Of a stretch of 45,950 nucleotides of DNA, positions 1 through 8,782 are shown one piece after another. The notes beneath the pieces are model-generated. The model had not been told where the DNA came from. It saw nothing but the letters and a program-made list of their open reading frames with translations, and searched no databases. The translations under genes were made by a program, and so were the position numbers. This DNA comes from Akkermansia muciniphila (lineage in GTDB: Bacteria; Verrucomicrobiota; Verrucomicrobiia; Verrucomicrobiales; Akkermansiaceae), in NCBI RefSeq assembly GCF_018709685.1, contig NZ_JABDHQ010000017.1, positions 1 through 45,950 of the forward strand, given 5' to 3'. Within the stretch, counting starts at the first letter, position 1, and every line of letters starts with the position of its first letter.

Positions 1-15
1 CGGATTCCAAATTCG
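1..15 (+). promoter_or_regulatory. Single CGGATT-N3-AATYCG site at window edge
   Basis: The first 15 bases read CGGATTCCAAATTCG. They match the sites that bound the paired elements at 18694-18874 and 30002-30182, including the AATTCG variant seen in the gene-proximal site of the first. The site lies 61 bp before the first PEP-CTERM start. If it belongs to the same kind of element, its partner lies outside the window, 166 bp upstream. This is inferred from similarity only. Confidence 0.4.
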
Positions 16-76
16 TTATTTGTCGCGGAATGGAAGTGGCGTTTCATCATTTCCAACCACATATCCCATAGACACC

Positions 77-856
77 ATGAAGAAAACATTATTCATTCTG
101 GCAACCATGGTTGCGGCGGCCGTTGCGGCCGAAGCCTCTACGGTTCTGATCTCCTTCGGGATCAATTCAAACAGTGGCACTGCCGTTGTGGACGGCACGT
201 ATTTTGGAGAAACTGGGCAAAAAGTGAACACGATTTCGATCAGCGGAAGCAGTGGAGTTAATTCTGCAAGCCTGGTAACTACTGGCGGAGCCAGTTCCGG
301 CATTTCCCTGACGACTAATGGGGGTTGCTGCGGCGCCCCAGGTGTGATGACCGATTCTTCCGCCAAGGCGTCTGCACTGGGTACCAGCGATAAATTCTAC
401 GGCGTCTTCGGTGTGGACATGTCCTTGGGGAATTCCATGGGGGGAGTTCTTAATTCCAGCAATGATATAAGCATGCAGATGTCGGGATTGTCCATGGGGA
501 CTTATACCCTCACCATTCTGGCAGGCCGTGGAAATTCGTTCAATGGAGGAATTTCCACGTACAGCATTGGAGGAGATGGGATCGGCAATATCTCGGCCAG
601 CCTGGACGATTATTCCGTGGATTCCGGCGCATCCCGAAATGGCACTTCCATTTCCGCCAATACCGATAATGGTAAATGGGTATTGATGACCTATACATTT
701 GAAGTTACGGCAGACAATACTACTCTGAACATCAACAGTAGCGGCGCCCAAGGAAATATCAACTGTCTGGCGCTGGCCTCCGTTCCGGAGCCGGCCACGG
801 CCAGTCTCGGCCTGCTGGGCCTGGGCGCTCTGCTGATGCGCCGCAGGCGCGCGTAA
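77..856 (+). CDS. PEP-CTERM sorting domain protein, unknown role
   Basis: Predicted exported protein of 259 residues. The ATG at 77 is chosen because it starts directly at a signal peptide (MKKTLFILATMVAAAVAAEA); an in-frame extension back to base 20 would put 19 non-hydrophobic residues in front of it. The mature part is rich in Gly, Ser, Asn and Thr and looks like a beta-rich surface domain; I recognise no catalytic motif. The C-terminus has the complete PEP-CTERM tripartite signal: VPEP, a short hydrophobic helix (ASLGLLGLGALLM) and an RRRRA tail. In this family the signal is processed by an exosortase, and the protein is released or anchored at the surface, often with exopolysaccharide. 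No exosortase is in the window. A strong hairpin follows, so the gene is probably monocistronic. Confidence 0.85.
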   Translation: MKKTLFILATMVAAAVAAEASTVLISFGINSNSGTAVVDGTYFGETGQKVNTISISGSSGVNSASLVTTGGASSGISLTTNGGCCGAPGVMTDSSAKASALGTSDKFYGVFGVDMSLGNSMGGVLNSSNDISMQMSGLSMGTYTLTILAGRGNSFNGGISTYSIGGDGIGNISASLDDYSVDSGASRNGTSISANTDNGKWVLMTYTFEVTADNTTLNINSSGAQGNINCLALASVPEPATASLGLLGLGALLMRRRRA

Positions 857-870
857 TGTTGTTCTTCATG

Positions 871-916
871 CAGGCGCCGGCGGTTCGTAAAAGGGACAGC
901 CGGCGCCTGTCTGTTT
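871..916 (+). terminator. Hairpin terminator after PEP-CTERM gene
   Basis: An 11-bp perfect inverted repeat (CAGGCGCCGGC at 871-881 and GCCGGCGCCTG at 899-909) closes a 17-nt loop. It is followed by a modest T-rich stretch (TCTGTTT). It lies between the PEP-CTERM stop and the sulfatase start and probably separates the two units. Confidence 0.6.
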
Positions 917-931
917 ACGGAAGGGAAAATC

Positions 932-3802
932 ATGATGAGAAAACTGAATTGGTGCGGATGGATTCCGGCCGCAGTGGCCGCCTGCTGTCTGGCTCATGCG
1001 GAAGAAATAGGGATAGGGGTGCTGAACGGAGCTGCTGCCACGGAGACTGCATTCCAGCAGGCGCAGCCCGGAACTGTGGCGGAGGAAGGGAAAACCTGGA
1101 ATTTCATCAAGCCCGCGGCCAATGCCACGACGACCGCCTCCGCCCTGAAAACTACGGAGGGAGTGTCCACGGAAGCCTCCTGCGCCATCAAGCCGGGTTA
1201 CTGCGCCAGCAACGGCGTCTTTGCGCCAGGCAAAAACCGCGATTATCTTCTCATGGATTCCTGGGCAGGCATCCGGGGGACGGAAAATGTCGTGATTTCC
1301 CAGCTTCCGGAGTCCATGGCGGAATACTGCCATGTGGAAATTTACGGGGATTGCAATGATTCGGACCGGGACATGGTTTATACGGCCAACGGCCTCTCCG
1401 GCGTCATTCAGGACCGCGGCATGTTTTCCGGCGCTTTTCAGGAAGGTGCCAACAAGCTGACGCTGAAATATGTTCCGGTAACGAACGGGACCATCACCAT
1501 CACGGGCAACGGGGCTTCCCTGACCCGTTCCGCCATCAATGCCGTCCGCCTGGCGGCGCCCTCTCCCGGCATCGTGTCCTTTACGGCTACTCCTGCGGAA
1601 ATCATGGAAGATTCGGCTTCCGGAGCCGTGCTGAGCTGGAAAACCTGGAAATGCGGAGCGGTCACGCTGAGCACCAGGGACGGGCAGGACATTCCGGCCA
1701 CCACGGAGAACGGCGCAGGCTCCGTCACGGTAAAGCCCGGAACCACGACGACTTACGTTCTCCGCGCCGCTTGTGAGGACGGGACCGCTTCCACGGAAGA
1801 AGTAACGGTGACTGTCAAGAAGCAGGAACCGGAGATACTTCTCTTTGAATCGGACAAAAAGAGGATTGTTCCCGGCAGCCATGAAAAGGCCACCCTGACG
1901 TGGAGCACGGTGAAGGCGCAAACCCTCACCCTGACCGCCAATGGAACGGAGGTGCCCGTCACCAGCACGGCGGGCGCCGGCAGCGTGCAAGTGGCTCCTG
2001 CGGAAACCACGCAGTACACGCTGACGCTGACCGCGGCGGACGGCACGGAGAAAAGCAAGTCCCTGATCATTTCCGTTCTGGCGGAGAATACGCCCAACGT
2101 TCTGGTGTTCCTGGTGGACGACATGGGCTGGCAGGATACGTCCGTGCCATTTTACTACAAGGACGGCCAGCCCGTCATCACGGAGCTGAACTCCTTTTAT
2201 AAGACGCCCTCCATGGAAAGGCTGGCGGCGCAGGGGATGAAGTTCACGAACGCCTACTCGTGCCCCCTGTGTTCTCCGGGCCGCACGTCCCTGATGACGG
2301 GGAAGACCTCCGCCCGCCACCGGGTTACCAACTGGACGGCCGTGAATGCCCCCACGCTGAATGAATTCAGCGGCGGGCTCCCCCACATCCGGGCTCCCCA
2401 GTGGAACATGGCCGGGATGAGCCAGCAGGAGATTCCCCTCCCCCGGGTTCTTCAGGAAGCGGGTTACAGGACGATTACGGTAGGGAAGGCCCACTTTGCT
2501 CCGTCCAACCAGCGTTATTCCAATCCGGCCAATCTGGGATTTGACGTCAACATTGCCGGCTGTTCCGCCGGGCAGCCCGCCTCCTACCGGGGAGAGGACC
2601 ATTTCGGCTCCGGGAATACCCATGTTCCGGACCTGGAGGAATATTACGGAACGACCACGGCGGAAGACAGGAAGAAGAATTTCCTGACGAATGCCCTGAC
2701 GCTGGAGATGAAGAAGCAGATCAAGGCCGCCGTGGATGATAATGCGCCTTTCTTCGCGTACATGACCCATTACGCCGTGCACCAGAGGCACGACCAGCCG
2801 GACCCCAACGGGGATTATGATACCTACCCCTCGGGAACGACGTTTGAACCGGGAGTTTCCATCGGCGGCAACCTCCGCAACTTCGGCACCCTGATCGGGG
2901 GCATGGACAAGTCCCTGGGGGACCTGATGGATTACCTCAAGGAGCTGGGTGTCGCCAACAGGACGCTGGTCATCTTCATGTCCGACAACGGTGGGGACGC
3001 ACCCATCCAGCAGAGCTATGACGGGAATATTCCGTGGCTTGAGAAGATAAGCGCCGTGGCCCCCCTGAGAGGACGCAAGGGCAGCCGGTATGAAGGGGGA
3101 ACGCGCATCCCGATGATCGTGGGATGGGCGGAGGCGGACCCCTCCAGCTCCATCCAGCAGGAATACCCCATTCGGCAGAATGCCGTGAACCATGACATCG
3201 TGGCTATTTGGGATATTTATCCCACTATCCTGAATATGCTGAAGCTGAAGGTTCCGGTGGGCCAGCAGGTGGACGGGGAGGATATCAGCCCCTATTTCAG
3301 GGGAGACGCCTCCTTCCACCGCACCCAGAAGATATTCCAGCATTTCCCCCACCACCATTCCTACGCCAATTTCTATTCCACCTACCGGGATGGGGACTGG
3401 AAAGTCATTTACAATTACATGGACCAGTACGCCCATACGGACCTGTATTCCGGCAACGGCTACAAGACGGCGGGCCGCTTCCCGTGGCAGCTCTTCAACC
3501 TGAAGGACGATATAGGAGAGAGCAATGACCTGGCCCGGGACCCGGCGCAGCAGGAACGCCTGATGCGCATGGCGCGCGCCCTGATCCGGGAGCTCCGGCA
3601 GGTGGATGCGCAGTATCCCGTGCTTACCAGGAACGGCCAGGCGGTCGGCACGGCCTATATCCGCATGCCCGACCTTCCGGACGTGGATTCCGACGGGGAC
3701 GGCGTTCCCGACCTTGTGGAAGACGCCAATGGAAACGGCCTTGTCGACCCCGGGGAAACGGACCCGGACGATGCCTCCTCCGTGGTTCCCATCCGGCAGT
3801 AA
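932..3802 (+). CDS. Secreted Cys-type sulfatase with Ig-like domains
   Basis: 956 residues with an N-terminal signal peptide (ending near AHAEE). An unassigned region of about 190 residues is followed by two tandem Ig-like repeats (about residues 210-300 and 303-385), both ending in a Pro-x-x-TTTY/TTQY-type strand. The alkaline-phosphatase-fold sulfatase domain starts with NVLVFLVDDMGW near residue 389, where DD supplies metal ligands. The formylglycine signature is C447-S-P-G-R451 followed by TSLMTG, so Cys447 should be oxidised by an anaerobic-type or FGE maturase; no maturase is in the window. FMSDNGGD provides further metal ligands. The C-terminus (DSDGDGVPDLVEDANGNG) is a thrombospondin-type-3-like calcium-binding stretch. 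Likely role: desulfation of mucin or other host glycans outside the cytoplasm. The start could be the ATG at 932 or 935. The next gene follows after 25 bp, so the two are probably one operon. Confidence 0.92.
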   Translation: MMRKLNWCGWIPAAVAACCLAHAEEIGIGVLNGAAATETAFQQAQPGTVAEEGKTWNFIKPAANATTTASALKTTEGVSTEASCAIKPGYCASNGVFAPGKNRDYLLMDSWAGIRGTENVVISQLPESMAEYCHVEIYGDCNDSDRDMVYTANGLSGVIQDRGMFSGAFQEGANKLTLKYVPVTNGTITITGNGASLTRSAINAVRLAAPSPGIVSFTATPAEIMEDSASGAVLSWKTWKCGAVTLSTRDGQDIPATTENGAGSVTVKPGTTTTYVLRAACEDGTASTEEVTVTVKKQEPEILLFESDKKRIVPGSHEKATLTWSTVKAQTLTLTANGTEVPVTSTAGAGSVQVAPAETTQYTLTLTAADGTEKSKSLIISVLAENTPNVLVFLVDDMGWQDTSVPFYYKDGQPVITELNSFYKTPSMERLAAQGMKFTNAYSCPLCSPGRTSLMTGKTSARHRVTNWTAVNAPTLNEFSGGLPHIRAPQWNMAGMSQQEIPLPRVLQEAGYRTITVGKAHFAPSNQRYSNPANLGFDVNIAGCSAGQPASYRGEDHFGSGNTHVPDLEEYYGTTTAEDRKKNFLTNALTLEMKKQIKAAVDDNAPFFAYMTHYAVHQRHDQPDPNGDYDTYPSGTTFEPGVSIGGNLRNFGTLIGGMDKSLGDLMDYLKELGVANRTLVIFMSDNGGDAPIQQSYDGNIPWLEKISAVAPLRGRKGSRYEGGTRIPMIVGWAEADPSSSIQQEYPIRQNAVNHDIVAIWDIYPTILNMLKLKVPVGQQVDGEDISPYFRGDASFHRTQKIFQHFPHHHSYANFYSTYRDGDWKVIYNYMDQYAHTDLYSGNGYKTAGRFPWQLFNLKDDIGESNDLARDPAQQERLMRMARALIRELRQVDAQYPVLTRNGQAVGTAYIRMPDLPDVDSDGDGVPDLVEDANGNGLVDPGETDPDDASSVVPIRQ

Positions 3803-3827
3803 ACCTCTCACCAACTGGACAAGACTT

Positions 3828-5408
3828 ATGAAGAAAACACGTTGTTTTTCCGTTCTTTCCGGCCGTCTGGGCCTTCCCGGGGCTGCCCTTGGGGCCGCCG
3901 TCCTCCTTTCCGGGGCGCTTTTGCTGGCGGATGTGCTGGTCAATGCAGGCGGAGGTTCCAGCAATGCGGATAAAACCGGCAACGGCGGCGGCACGCTGGA
4001 TTACGGCCGGGTCACGTTCTCCGGTTCCGCCTCCTATGACAACAATACGGTGCGCGGCTTCTCCCAGGGCGGAGCGGTTTATGCCGGCTCCGTGGTGCAG
4101 CAGGCCGCCGTTTCCTTTTCCGGCAACAGGGCGGAGCAGGGCAGCGGCGGGGCCATGTACAGCCGTGGAAACGTGCAGATAGCCGCGGGTTCTTCCTTTT
4201 CCGGCAACGCGGCCGGCCATAATGGGGGCGCCCTGTGCCTGGACGCCAATGACGGCGAGGATGAGCGCACCGTGAGTGTGGAAGGCGGCTGTACCTTTTC
4301 CGGCAACAGCGCCGGCAATCTGGGCGGTGCCGTTTATGTCTCCGGCAACAGCGCCGCGGCTCCCACCGTGCTCAATCTCCGTTCCACGGATTCTTCCCGT
4401 CCCGTTTCCTTCAGCGGCAATTTCCGGGGGCGTTCCGTGGGGGCTGCATCGGGCGGCGTGCCCAACTCCATCACAGTCATGGGCCATGTGCGCATGGTGG
4501 CGCATGCGGACCGGGACTGCCTGGTCAGCATGGAAGATCCGCTTTATTCCTTCGCCGGGTATTCCTCCACCTCCAGCCTGAGGAAGACGGGGGACGGAAC
4601 GCTGGGCTTCGGCGATGGCGTTTCCCTGTGCCATTTTCCGGTAAGCGTGGAAGGCGGGACGGTGCGGCTCGGCACGAATGCCGCCATGCGGGGGATGACG
4701 CGGCTGGACGTGGCTGCGGGAGCATGCCTGTCCTTTTCTCTTCCCCGGGACCCCGGCCGGGAGGCCAAGTGGAGCGCGGAGGGGCCCGTCTCCCTGGACG
4801 GCGGTGCGGAGGTCCATGTGGCTCTCCCTGCCATGGACGGGAAGGAACGGGAGCAGAGCTGGAAGCTGGTGGAGGGTACCACTCTTTCCATGGCGGCGCT
4901 TCCCTCCGTTTCCTATGACGCCGCCAGCGCGGAAGCCTGGAAGCAGGCGGGCGGTTTTTCCCTGAAACAGGAGAATACGGCGGGTAAAAGCGCTCTGGTG
5001 CTGGCGTGGACGCGCACGCCTTCCCCCTATGACCAGTGGAAGAAAGACCATTTTCCCGATGGAACGCCGGAGGACCAGACGGCCCCGGACGCCTGCCCGG
5101 CGGGCGACGGCATCACCAACCTGATGAAGTACGCCACGGGGCTGGACCCGGACAAGCCCTGCGGAAGCGTCACAGCGCTGGCGGCCAGGGAGGAAAACGG
5201 GGGGCGCCGCCTGGCGCTGGAATGGCCCGTGAACCCTGCGGCCACGGACGTGACGTTCAGCGTGGAAAGCTCGGAAGACCTGGTTTCCTGGAGAGAAGAG
5301 GCGGTGATTGAGCCATCCGGAAACCGGGCTGAATACCTTGATACGGTGGTGATAGACGGCAATGCTCCGGCGCGGAGGTTTTTACGGCTGAAGGTGACCA
5401 GGGAATAG
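3828..5408 (+). CDS. Secreted Pmp-like repeat protein
   Basis: 526 residues. The ATG at 3828 is chosen because it begins a signal-peptide-like segment (hydrophobic residues 15-34). Residues about 60-175 contain at least three FSGN motifs (residues 97, 124, 157), each followed by a GGA motif (107, 133, 166), plus one more GGA at 81. This FxxN / GGA[ILVM] alternation is the hallmark of chlamydial polymorphic membrane proteins and related beta-helix adhesins. Residues about 180-390 look like further beta-solenoid. The last 130 residues include DGITNLMKYATGLDP, a C-terminal module type I associate with secreted Verrucomicrobia proteins. There is no autotransporter barrel, unlike true Pmp proteins. 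The gene is 25 bp behind the sulfatase and presumably co-transcribed. A carbohydrate-binding or adhesive partner role is inference. Confidence 0.75.
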   Translation: MKKTRCFSVLSGRLGLPGAALGAAVLLSGALLLADVLVNAGGGSSNADKTGNGGGTLDYGRVTFSGSASYDNNTVRGFSQGGAVYAGSVVQQAAVSFSGNRAEQGSGGAMYSRGNVQIAAGSSFSGNAAGHNGGALCLDANDGEDERTVSVEGGCTFSGNSAGNLGGAVYVSGNSAAAPTVLNLRSTDSSRPVSFSGNFRGRSVGAASGGVPNSITVMGHVRMVAHADRDCLVSMEDPLYSFAGYSSTSSLRKTGDGTLGFGDGVSLCHFPVSVEGGTVRLGTNAAMRGMTRLDVAAGACLSFSLPRDPGREAKWSAEGPVSLDGGAEVHVALPAMDGKEREQSWKLVEGTTLSMAALPSVSYDAASAEAWKQAGGFSLKQENTAGKSALVLAWTRTPSPYDQWKKDHFPDGTPEDQTAPDACPAGDGITNLMKYATGLDPDKPCGSVTALAAREENGGRRLALEWPVNPAATDVTFSVESSEDLVSWREEAVIEPSGNRAEYLDTVVIDGNAPARRFLRLKVTRE

Positions 5409-5518
5409 GCCGCCTTCCCCGCTGATTCTCCGGGCGCAGATAGATGCGGCGCAGGCTCCACGGGGTTTCAGGACAGGAGCGGCCAGCCCTTCTCCCGTTC
5501 TGAACCGCCATAAGCAAA

Positions 5519-5547
5519 GGGCTGTTTCACACGCGGTGAAACAGCCC
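5519..5547 (-). terminator. Terminator of tkt
   Basis: A perfect 12-bp stem (GGGCTGTTTCAC at 5519-5530, GTGAAACAGCCC at 5536-5547) has a 5-nt loop. Read on the minus strand it is followed by TTTGCTT. It sits between the convergent Pmp-like gene and transketolase and may act in both directions. The rest of 5409-5578 holds nothing else I recognise. Confidence 0.75.
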
Positions 5548-5578
5548 CTGAAAAGGAATAACGGCAAAATGCCGCAAG

Positions 5579-7582
5579 TTATTTGGAGAGCACTTTTTGA
5601 ACGGCGGCGACGACGTTGTCCACGTTCATGCCGAGTTCTTCCAGCACCTGTGCGCCGGGTGCGGAAAAGCCGAAGCGGTTGATGCCCACGGCTTCACCCT
5701 GGCAGCCCAGGTATTTCCACCAGAGATCCGTGACCCCGGCTTCCACGGACACCCTCTTCGCGCAGGAGGAGGGGATCACGCTTTCCCGGTATTCCGCGGG
5801 CTGGGCGTCAAAGCGGAAGAAGCTGGGCATGGAAACCACGCGGATTCCTTCTCCCACCTGTTCCGCGGCTTTCAGGGCCAGTTCCAGTTCCGAACCGCTG
5901 GCCATAATGACGGCTTTCAGTTCCCCCTGTTCCCGCCGGGCGATGTAGCCGCCTTTCAACACGCCCTGGCGGCGCGTTTCCACGGGAATGTCATTCAGGG
6001 TGGCGACCTTCTGCCGGGTCAGGATCAGGGCGGTGGGACCCTCGGCGCGCTGCAGGGCGGCCATCCAGGCTCCGGCGGTTTCTTCCGGGTCTGCCGGACG
6101 GATGACGTCCAGGTTGGGAATCACGCGGAGGCCGGAAACGGTTTCCACCGGCTGGTGGGTGGGGCCGTCTTCGCCCACGGCCACGGAATCGTGCGTCAGG
6201 ATGTAGGTGACGGGCAGGCCGCTGAGGGCGGCCACGCGGATGGCGCCGCGCATGTAGTCCACAAACACGCAGAACGTGGCGGCGCTCACGCGGAACAGCC
6301 CGTCATAGGCCATGCCGTTGCAGATGGCGGCCATGGCATGTTCGCGGATGCCGAACCAGAAGTTGCGGCCTTCCGGATTTTCCGCGGAGAAATCCCCCGC
6401 GCCGGAAAGGTAGTTCTTGTTGGAGCTGTACAGGTCCGCGCTGGTGGTCAGGAACCACGGGTCCGCCTTGGCAACGGCGTTGATGGCCACGGAACCGGCG
6501 GAACGGGTGGCGTCACTGTAATCCGCGGGGAAGGGGGGGATGTCCTTGTCCGTGATGGCGGCGTCCACTCCCCTGGCGCAGGCGTCCATGCCGGAGTCCA
6601 GCTCTGCGGCCAGTTCCGGATAGGTGGCGCGCCATTTCCGGTACGTGGCTTCCCAGGCGGTGAAGGCGGCTTCCCTCCCGGCCCGGAGGCCGTTGAAGAA
6701 GCTGCGGACGTCTTCAGATACATAATAGCGTTCCCCCGCGGGAATTCCCCAGTTGGCGTGCGCTTCCTCCTGGAGCTTGGCGCCGCCTTCCCCGTGGCCC
6801 TTGGTGGTGCCTTCAATGCCGGGAATGCCTTTGCCGATGACGGTCTTGGCAATGATGAGCTGGGGCTTGCCGTTTTTGGCCGCCTTGGCGGCTTCCACCG
6901 CTTCCGCGATGGCCTTGAGGTCATGGCCGTCAATCTGGCGCACGTCCCAGCCCAGGGCTTCATACATGGCGCGCGGGTCCGCAATCTGGGTGCGGTCCGC
7001 CGGGGCGTCCAGCGTGATGTCGTTGGAATCGTAAATGAGAATGAGGTTGTCCAGTTTCAGGACGGCGGCCAGGGCAATGGATTCGCGGGCCACGCCTTCC
7101 TGAAGGCAGCCGTCCCCCGTCAGGCAGAAAACGTGCTGGGTGAAGATGTCCATGCCGGGCCTGTTGAACCGAGCGGCGGCGCGCCTGGCGGAAAGGGCGA
7201 AGCCTACGGCGTTCGCAATGCCCTGGCCCAGGGGCCCCGTGGTGCATTCCACACCCTCCGTATCCCGGAATTCCGGGTGGCCGGGCGTGATGGACCCCTT
7301 GTGGCGGAAGCCTTTGAGGTCTTCAATGCTGATGTTGAATCCCGACAGGTGCAGCCAGCCGTAAAGGAACATGGAGCCGTGGCCGGCAGAGAGAATGAAG
7401 CGGTCACGGTTGAGCCAGCGGGGCTGCGCGGGACAGATGTTGAGCAGATCGCCGAACAGGACGGCCCCGATTTCTGCGCATCCCAGCGGCAGGCCCAGGT
7501 GGCCGGACGCGCAGTCGTGAACGGCATCCATGGCAAGTCCCCGCGCCTGGTTGGCGGCTTTTTGGAGAAGGTCAAGATTCAT
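5579..7582 (-). CDS. tkt: Transketolase
   Basis: 667 residues, the usual length for bacterial transketolase. It transfers two-carbon ketol units between sugar phosphates in the non-oxidative pentose phosphate pathway, using thiamine diphosphate and a divalent metal; cytoplasmic. Visible marks: SGHLGLPLG near the N-terminus, the ThDP-binding GDGCLQEGV followed by [14 protein letters not shown], the central Pyr domain with [16 protein letters not shown], and the [18 protein letters not shown] substrate loop. The ATG at 7582 (MNLDLLQ) is preferred; an in-frame ATG at 7612 would add ten residues not expected in the family. No clear Shine-Dalgarno sequence precedes it. A strong hairpin lies downstream. 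Confidence 0.97.
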   Translation of the reverse strand: MNLDLLQKAANQARGLAMDAVHDCASGHLGLPLGCAEIGAVLFGDLLNICPAQPRWLNRDRFILSAGHGSMFLYGWLHLSGFNISIEDLKGFRHKGSITPGHPEFRDTEGVECTTGPLGQGIANAVGFALSARRAAARFNRPGMDIFTQHVFCLTGDGCLQEGVARESIALAAVLKLDNLILIYDSNDITLDAPADRTQIADPRAMYEALGWDVRQIDGHDLKAIAEAVEAAKAAKNGKPQLIIAKTVIGKGIPGIEGTTKGHGEGGAKLQEEAHANWGIPAGERYYVSEDVRSFFNGLRAGREAAFTAWEATYRKWRATYPELAAELDSGMDACARGVDAAITDKDIPPFPADYSDATRSAGSVAINAVAKADPWFLTTSADLYSSNKNYLSGAGDFSAENPEGRNFWFGIREHAMAAICNGMAYDGLFRVSAATFCVFVDYMRGAIRVAALSGLPVTYILTHDSVAVGEDGPTHQPVETVSGLRVIPNLDVIRPADPEETAGAWMAALQRAEGPTALILTRQKVATLNDIPVETRRQGVLKGGYIARREQGELKAVIMASGSELELALKAAEQVGEGIRVVSMPSFFRFDAQPAEYRESVIPSSCAKRVSVEAGVTDLWWKYLGCQGEAVGINRFGFSAPGAQVLEELGMNVDNVVAAVQKVLSK

Positions 7583-7671
7583 GCCCGGGCAATATGAGCA
7601 GATCAGCCACATATTGAAAGCCTAAAATGCGTCTCCGGCAACAGGGCGGAAACGCGGAAAGCGTTGAAGAT

Positions 7672-7717
7672 GGAAGCGCCGGACATCCCCTCCCGGAAGC
7701 GCCGGACATCCCCTCCC
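7672..7717. repeat. 23-bp tandem duplication
   Basis: Two perfect head-to-tail copies of a 23-bp unit (7672-7694 and 7695-7717) are followed by the first bases of a third. They lie in the 210-bp space between the tkt start and the acyltransferase stop. The unit contains CGCCGGACATCCCC. Most likely a slippage duplication. Confidence 0.85.
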
Positions 7718-7792
7718 GGAAGCCCCAGGTAGCCCGCCCGGCATGCGCTGGCGGTTCAGGCCATGGTGCTGCGGGGTAGCGTGGCGGGCGCC

Positions 7793-8536
7793 TTACCCCA
7801 TTTCTCTTTCACGGCTCCATTTGACCCTGTTTTTGATGGCTCTGGCCGGGTTCCCCGCCAGAACGGTGAATTCCTCCCGGAAGGGTTTGGTGACGACCGC
7901 TTGCAGGCCTACAACCGTATTTGCCGGGATGATGGCGTTTTTGGTGAAAACGGCTCCCTGCCCAATCCAGCAGTGGTCGCCAATGAAGACGCCCTGCGGC
8001 CGGCCGTTGAGCAGTTCCCCGGTGTCCGCGTCCATCAGGCGATGTGAATCGTTTGCCCAAATGGTGATTTTGGAAGACAGCATGCAATCGTTCCCAATGA
8101 GGCATTGGCCGCCCGCAAGGACGACCGTTAGTCCTTCGATGCTCGTTGAATGGCCGATGGACAGGGCGCTTCCGGATGCCGCCGCCAGAATGCTCACATT
8201 GTTCCAGTGGCTGTGATCGGCCGCGGAAGAGCCGAATTCCATTTTCACGCCGCGGACATGCTTCCAGATGTGGATGGAAACATTGTTTAAGGAGAGCGGG
8301 GCATGGAAGATGAGCGTGTTGTGTTCCCCCTCAATGTTGAGCCGGACGGAACCGGGAATCTGGAACGGCTCCACAAGCTGTTTTTCTCCGGAAGGATGAA
8401 TGAGAAAAATACGGTTTCCTTCCGGGTTCACGTACCCTTCTCCCCCTGGCTTCAAGCCCAGGCGGATACGGCGTTTCTTTCTTGTTTGCGAAGAAAAAGA
8501 GAGGCTGCAATAGATTGCTGCAAGAAAACGGTTCAT
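7793..8536 (-). CDS. Left-handed beta-helix (hexapeptide) acyltransferase
   Basis: 247 residues. The C-terminal half shows hexapeptide-repeat spacing ([LIV]-G-x4) and the typical xenobiotic/maltose acetyltransferase-like end: IGDHCWIGQGAVFTKNAIIP, NTVVGLQAVVTKPF and VLAGNPARAIKNRV. Such enzymes transfer acetyl or other acyl groups from CoA to sugars or antibiotics. The histidine expected for catalysis could be within ANDSHRLMD or the GDHCW turn. The N-terminal 100 residues are less helical-repeat-like and may bind the acceptor. An O-acetyltransferase for surface polysaccharide is a plausible but unproven role. It is divergent from katA; no glycosyltransferases are adjacent, so the substrate is unknown. 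Confidence 0.8.
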   Translation of the reverse strand: MNRFLAAIYCSLSFSSQTRKKRRIRLGLKPGGEGYVNPEGNRIFLIHPSGEKQLVEPFQIPGSVRLNIEGEHNTLIFHAPLSLNNVSIHIWKHVRGVKMEFGSSAADHSHWNNVSILAAASGSALSIGHSTSIEGLTVVLAGGQCLIGNDCMLSSKITIWANDSHRLMDADTGELLNGRPQGVFIGDHCWIGQGAVFTKNAIIPANTVVGLQAVVTKPFREEFTVLAGNPARAIKNRVKWSREREMG

Positions 8537-8734
8537 GATGAAAAACCCGATTCTTCATCGAGAAAAGCACTGTCCCGGATTCTCCATTCAGGGTCAAGTG
8601 GAAAAATGGTGGAATGGGCCGCCTCCGGAACGCCGGTTTTCCAGGCGCGGCGGAATTCCCCGGTCCGTTTTCCCCTCCGCGGAAGGAGGCCGGAGGCAGG
8701 TTGCCTTCCTTCCCGGGATTTGAAAGAAACTTTG

Positions 8735-8764
8735 TTGACACCATTGAAAAAATTAGTTTATAAT
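8735..8764 (+). promoter_or_regulatory. katA promoter (perfect -35 and -10)
   Basis: TTGACA at 8735-8740 and TATAAT at 8759-8764 are both exact sigma-70 consensus hexamers, 18 bp apart. Transcription should start around 8771, about 12 bases before the ATG at 8783, giving a very short leader without a Shine-Dalgarno sequence. Confidence 0.85.
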
Positions 8765-8773
8765 AATTATAAA
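8757..8773. promoter_or_regulatory. Perfect PerR-type operator over the katA -10
   Basis: TTTATAATAATTATAAA is a perfect palindrome around one central base. Its inner 15 bases equal the PerR box TTATAAT-N-ATTATAA known from Bacillus and other bacteria. It covers the -10 hexamer and the likely start site, the position expected for repression released by peroxide. No perR gene is in the window, and a Fur-family paralogue could bind instead. Confidence 0.75.
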
Positions 8774-8782
8774 TAAAAAACC

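Noticed and set aside
866-3994. Very long open frame on the minus strand across the sulfatase and the following gene (over 1000 codons)
   Set aside because: It is the antisense shadow of G+C-rich coding sequence; the plus frame has a signal peptide, sulfatase signature and domain structure, while this frame gives Arg/Gly/His-rich low-complexity protein.
5597-7597. 666-codon plus-strand frame opposite transketolase
   Set aside because: Antisense shadow of a gene with complete transketolase motifs.
7672-7717. Tandem 23-bp repeat as a CRISPR remnant
   Set aside because: The copies are directly adjacent with no spacers, there are only two, and no cas gene is near.
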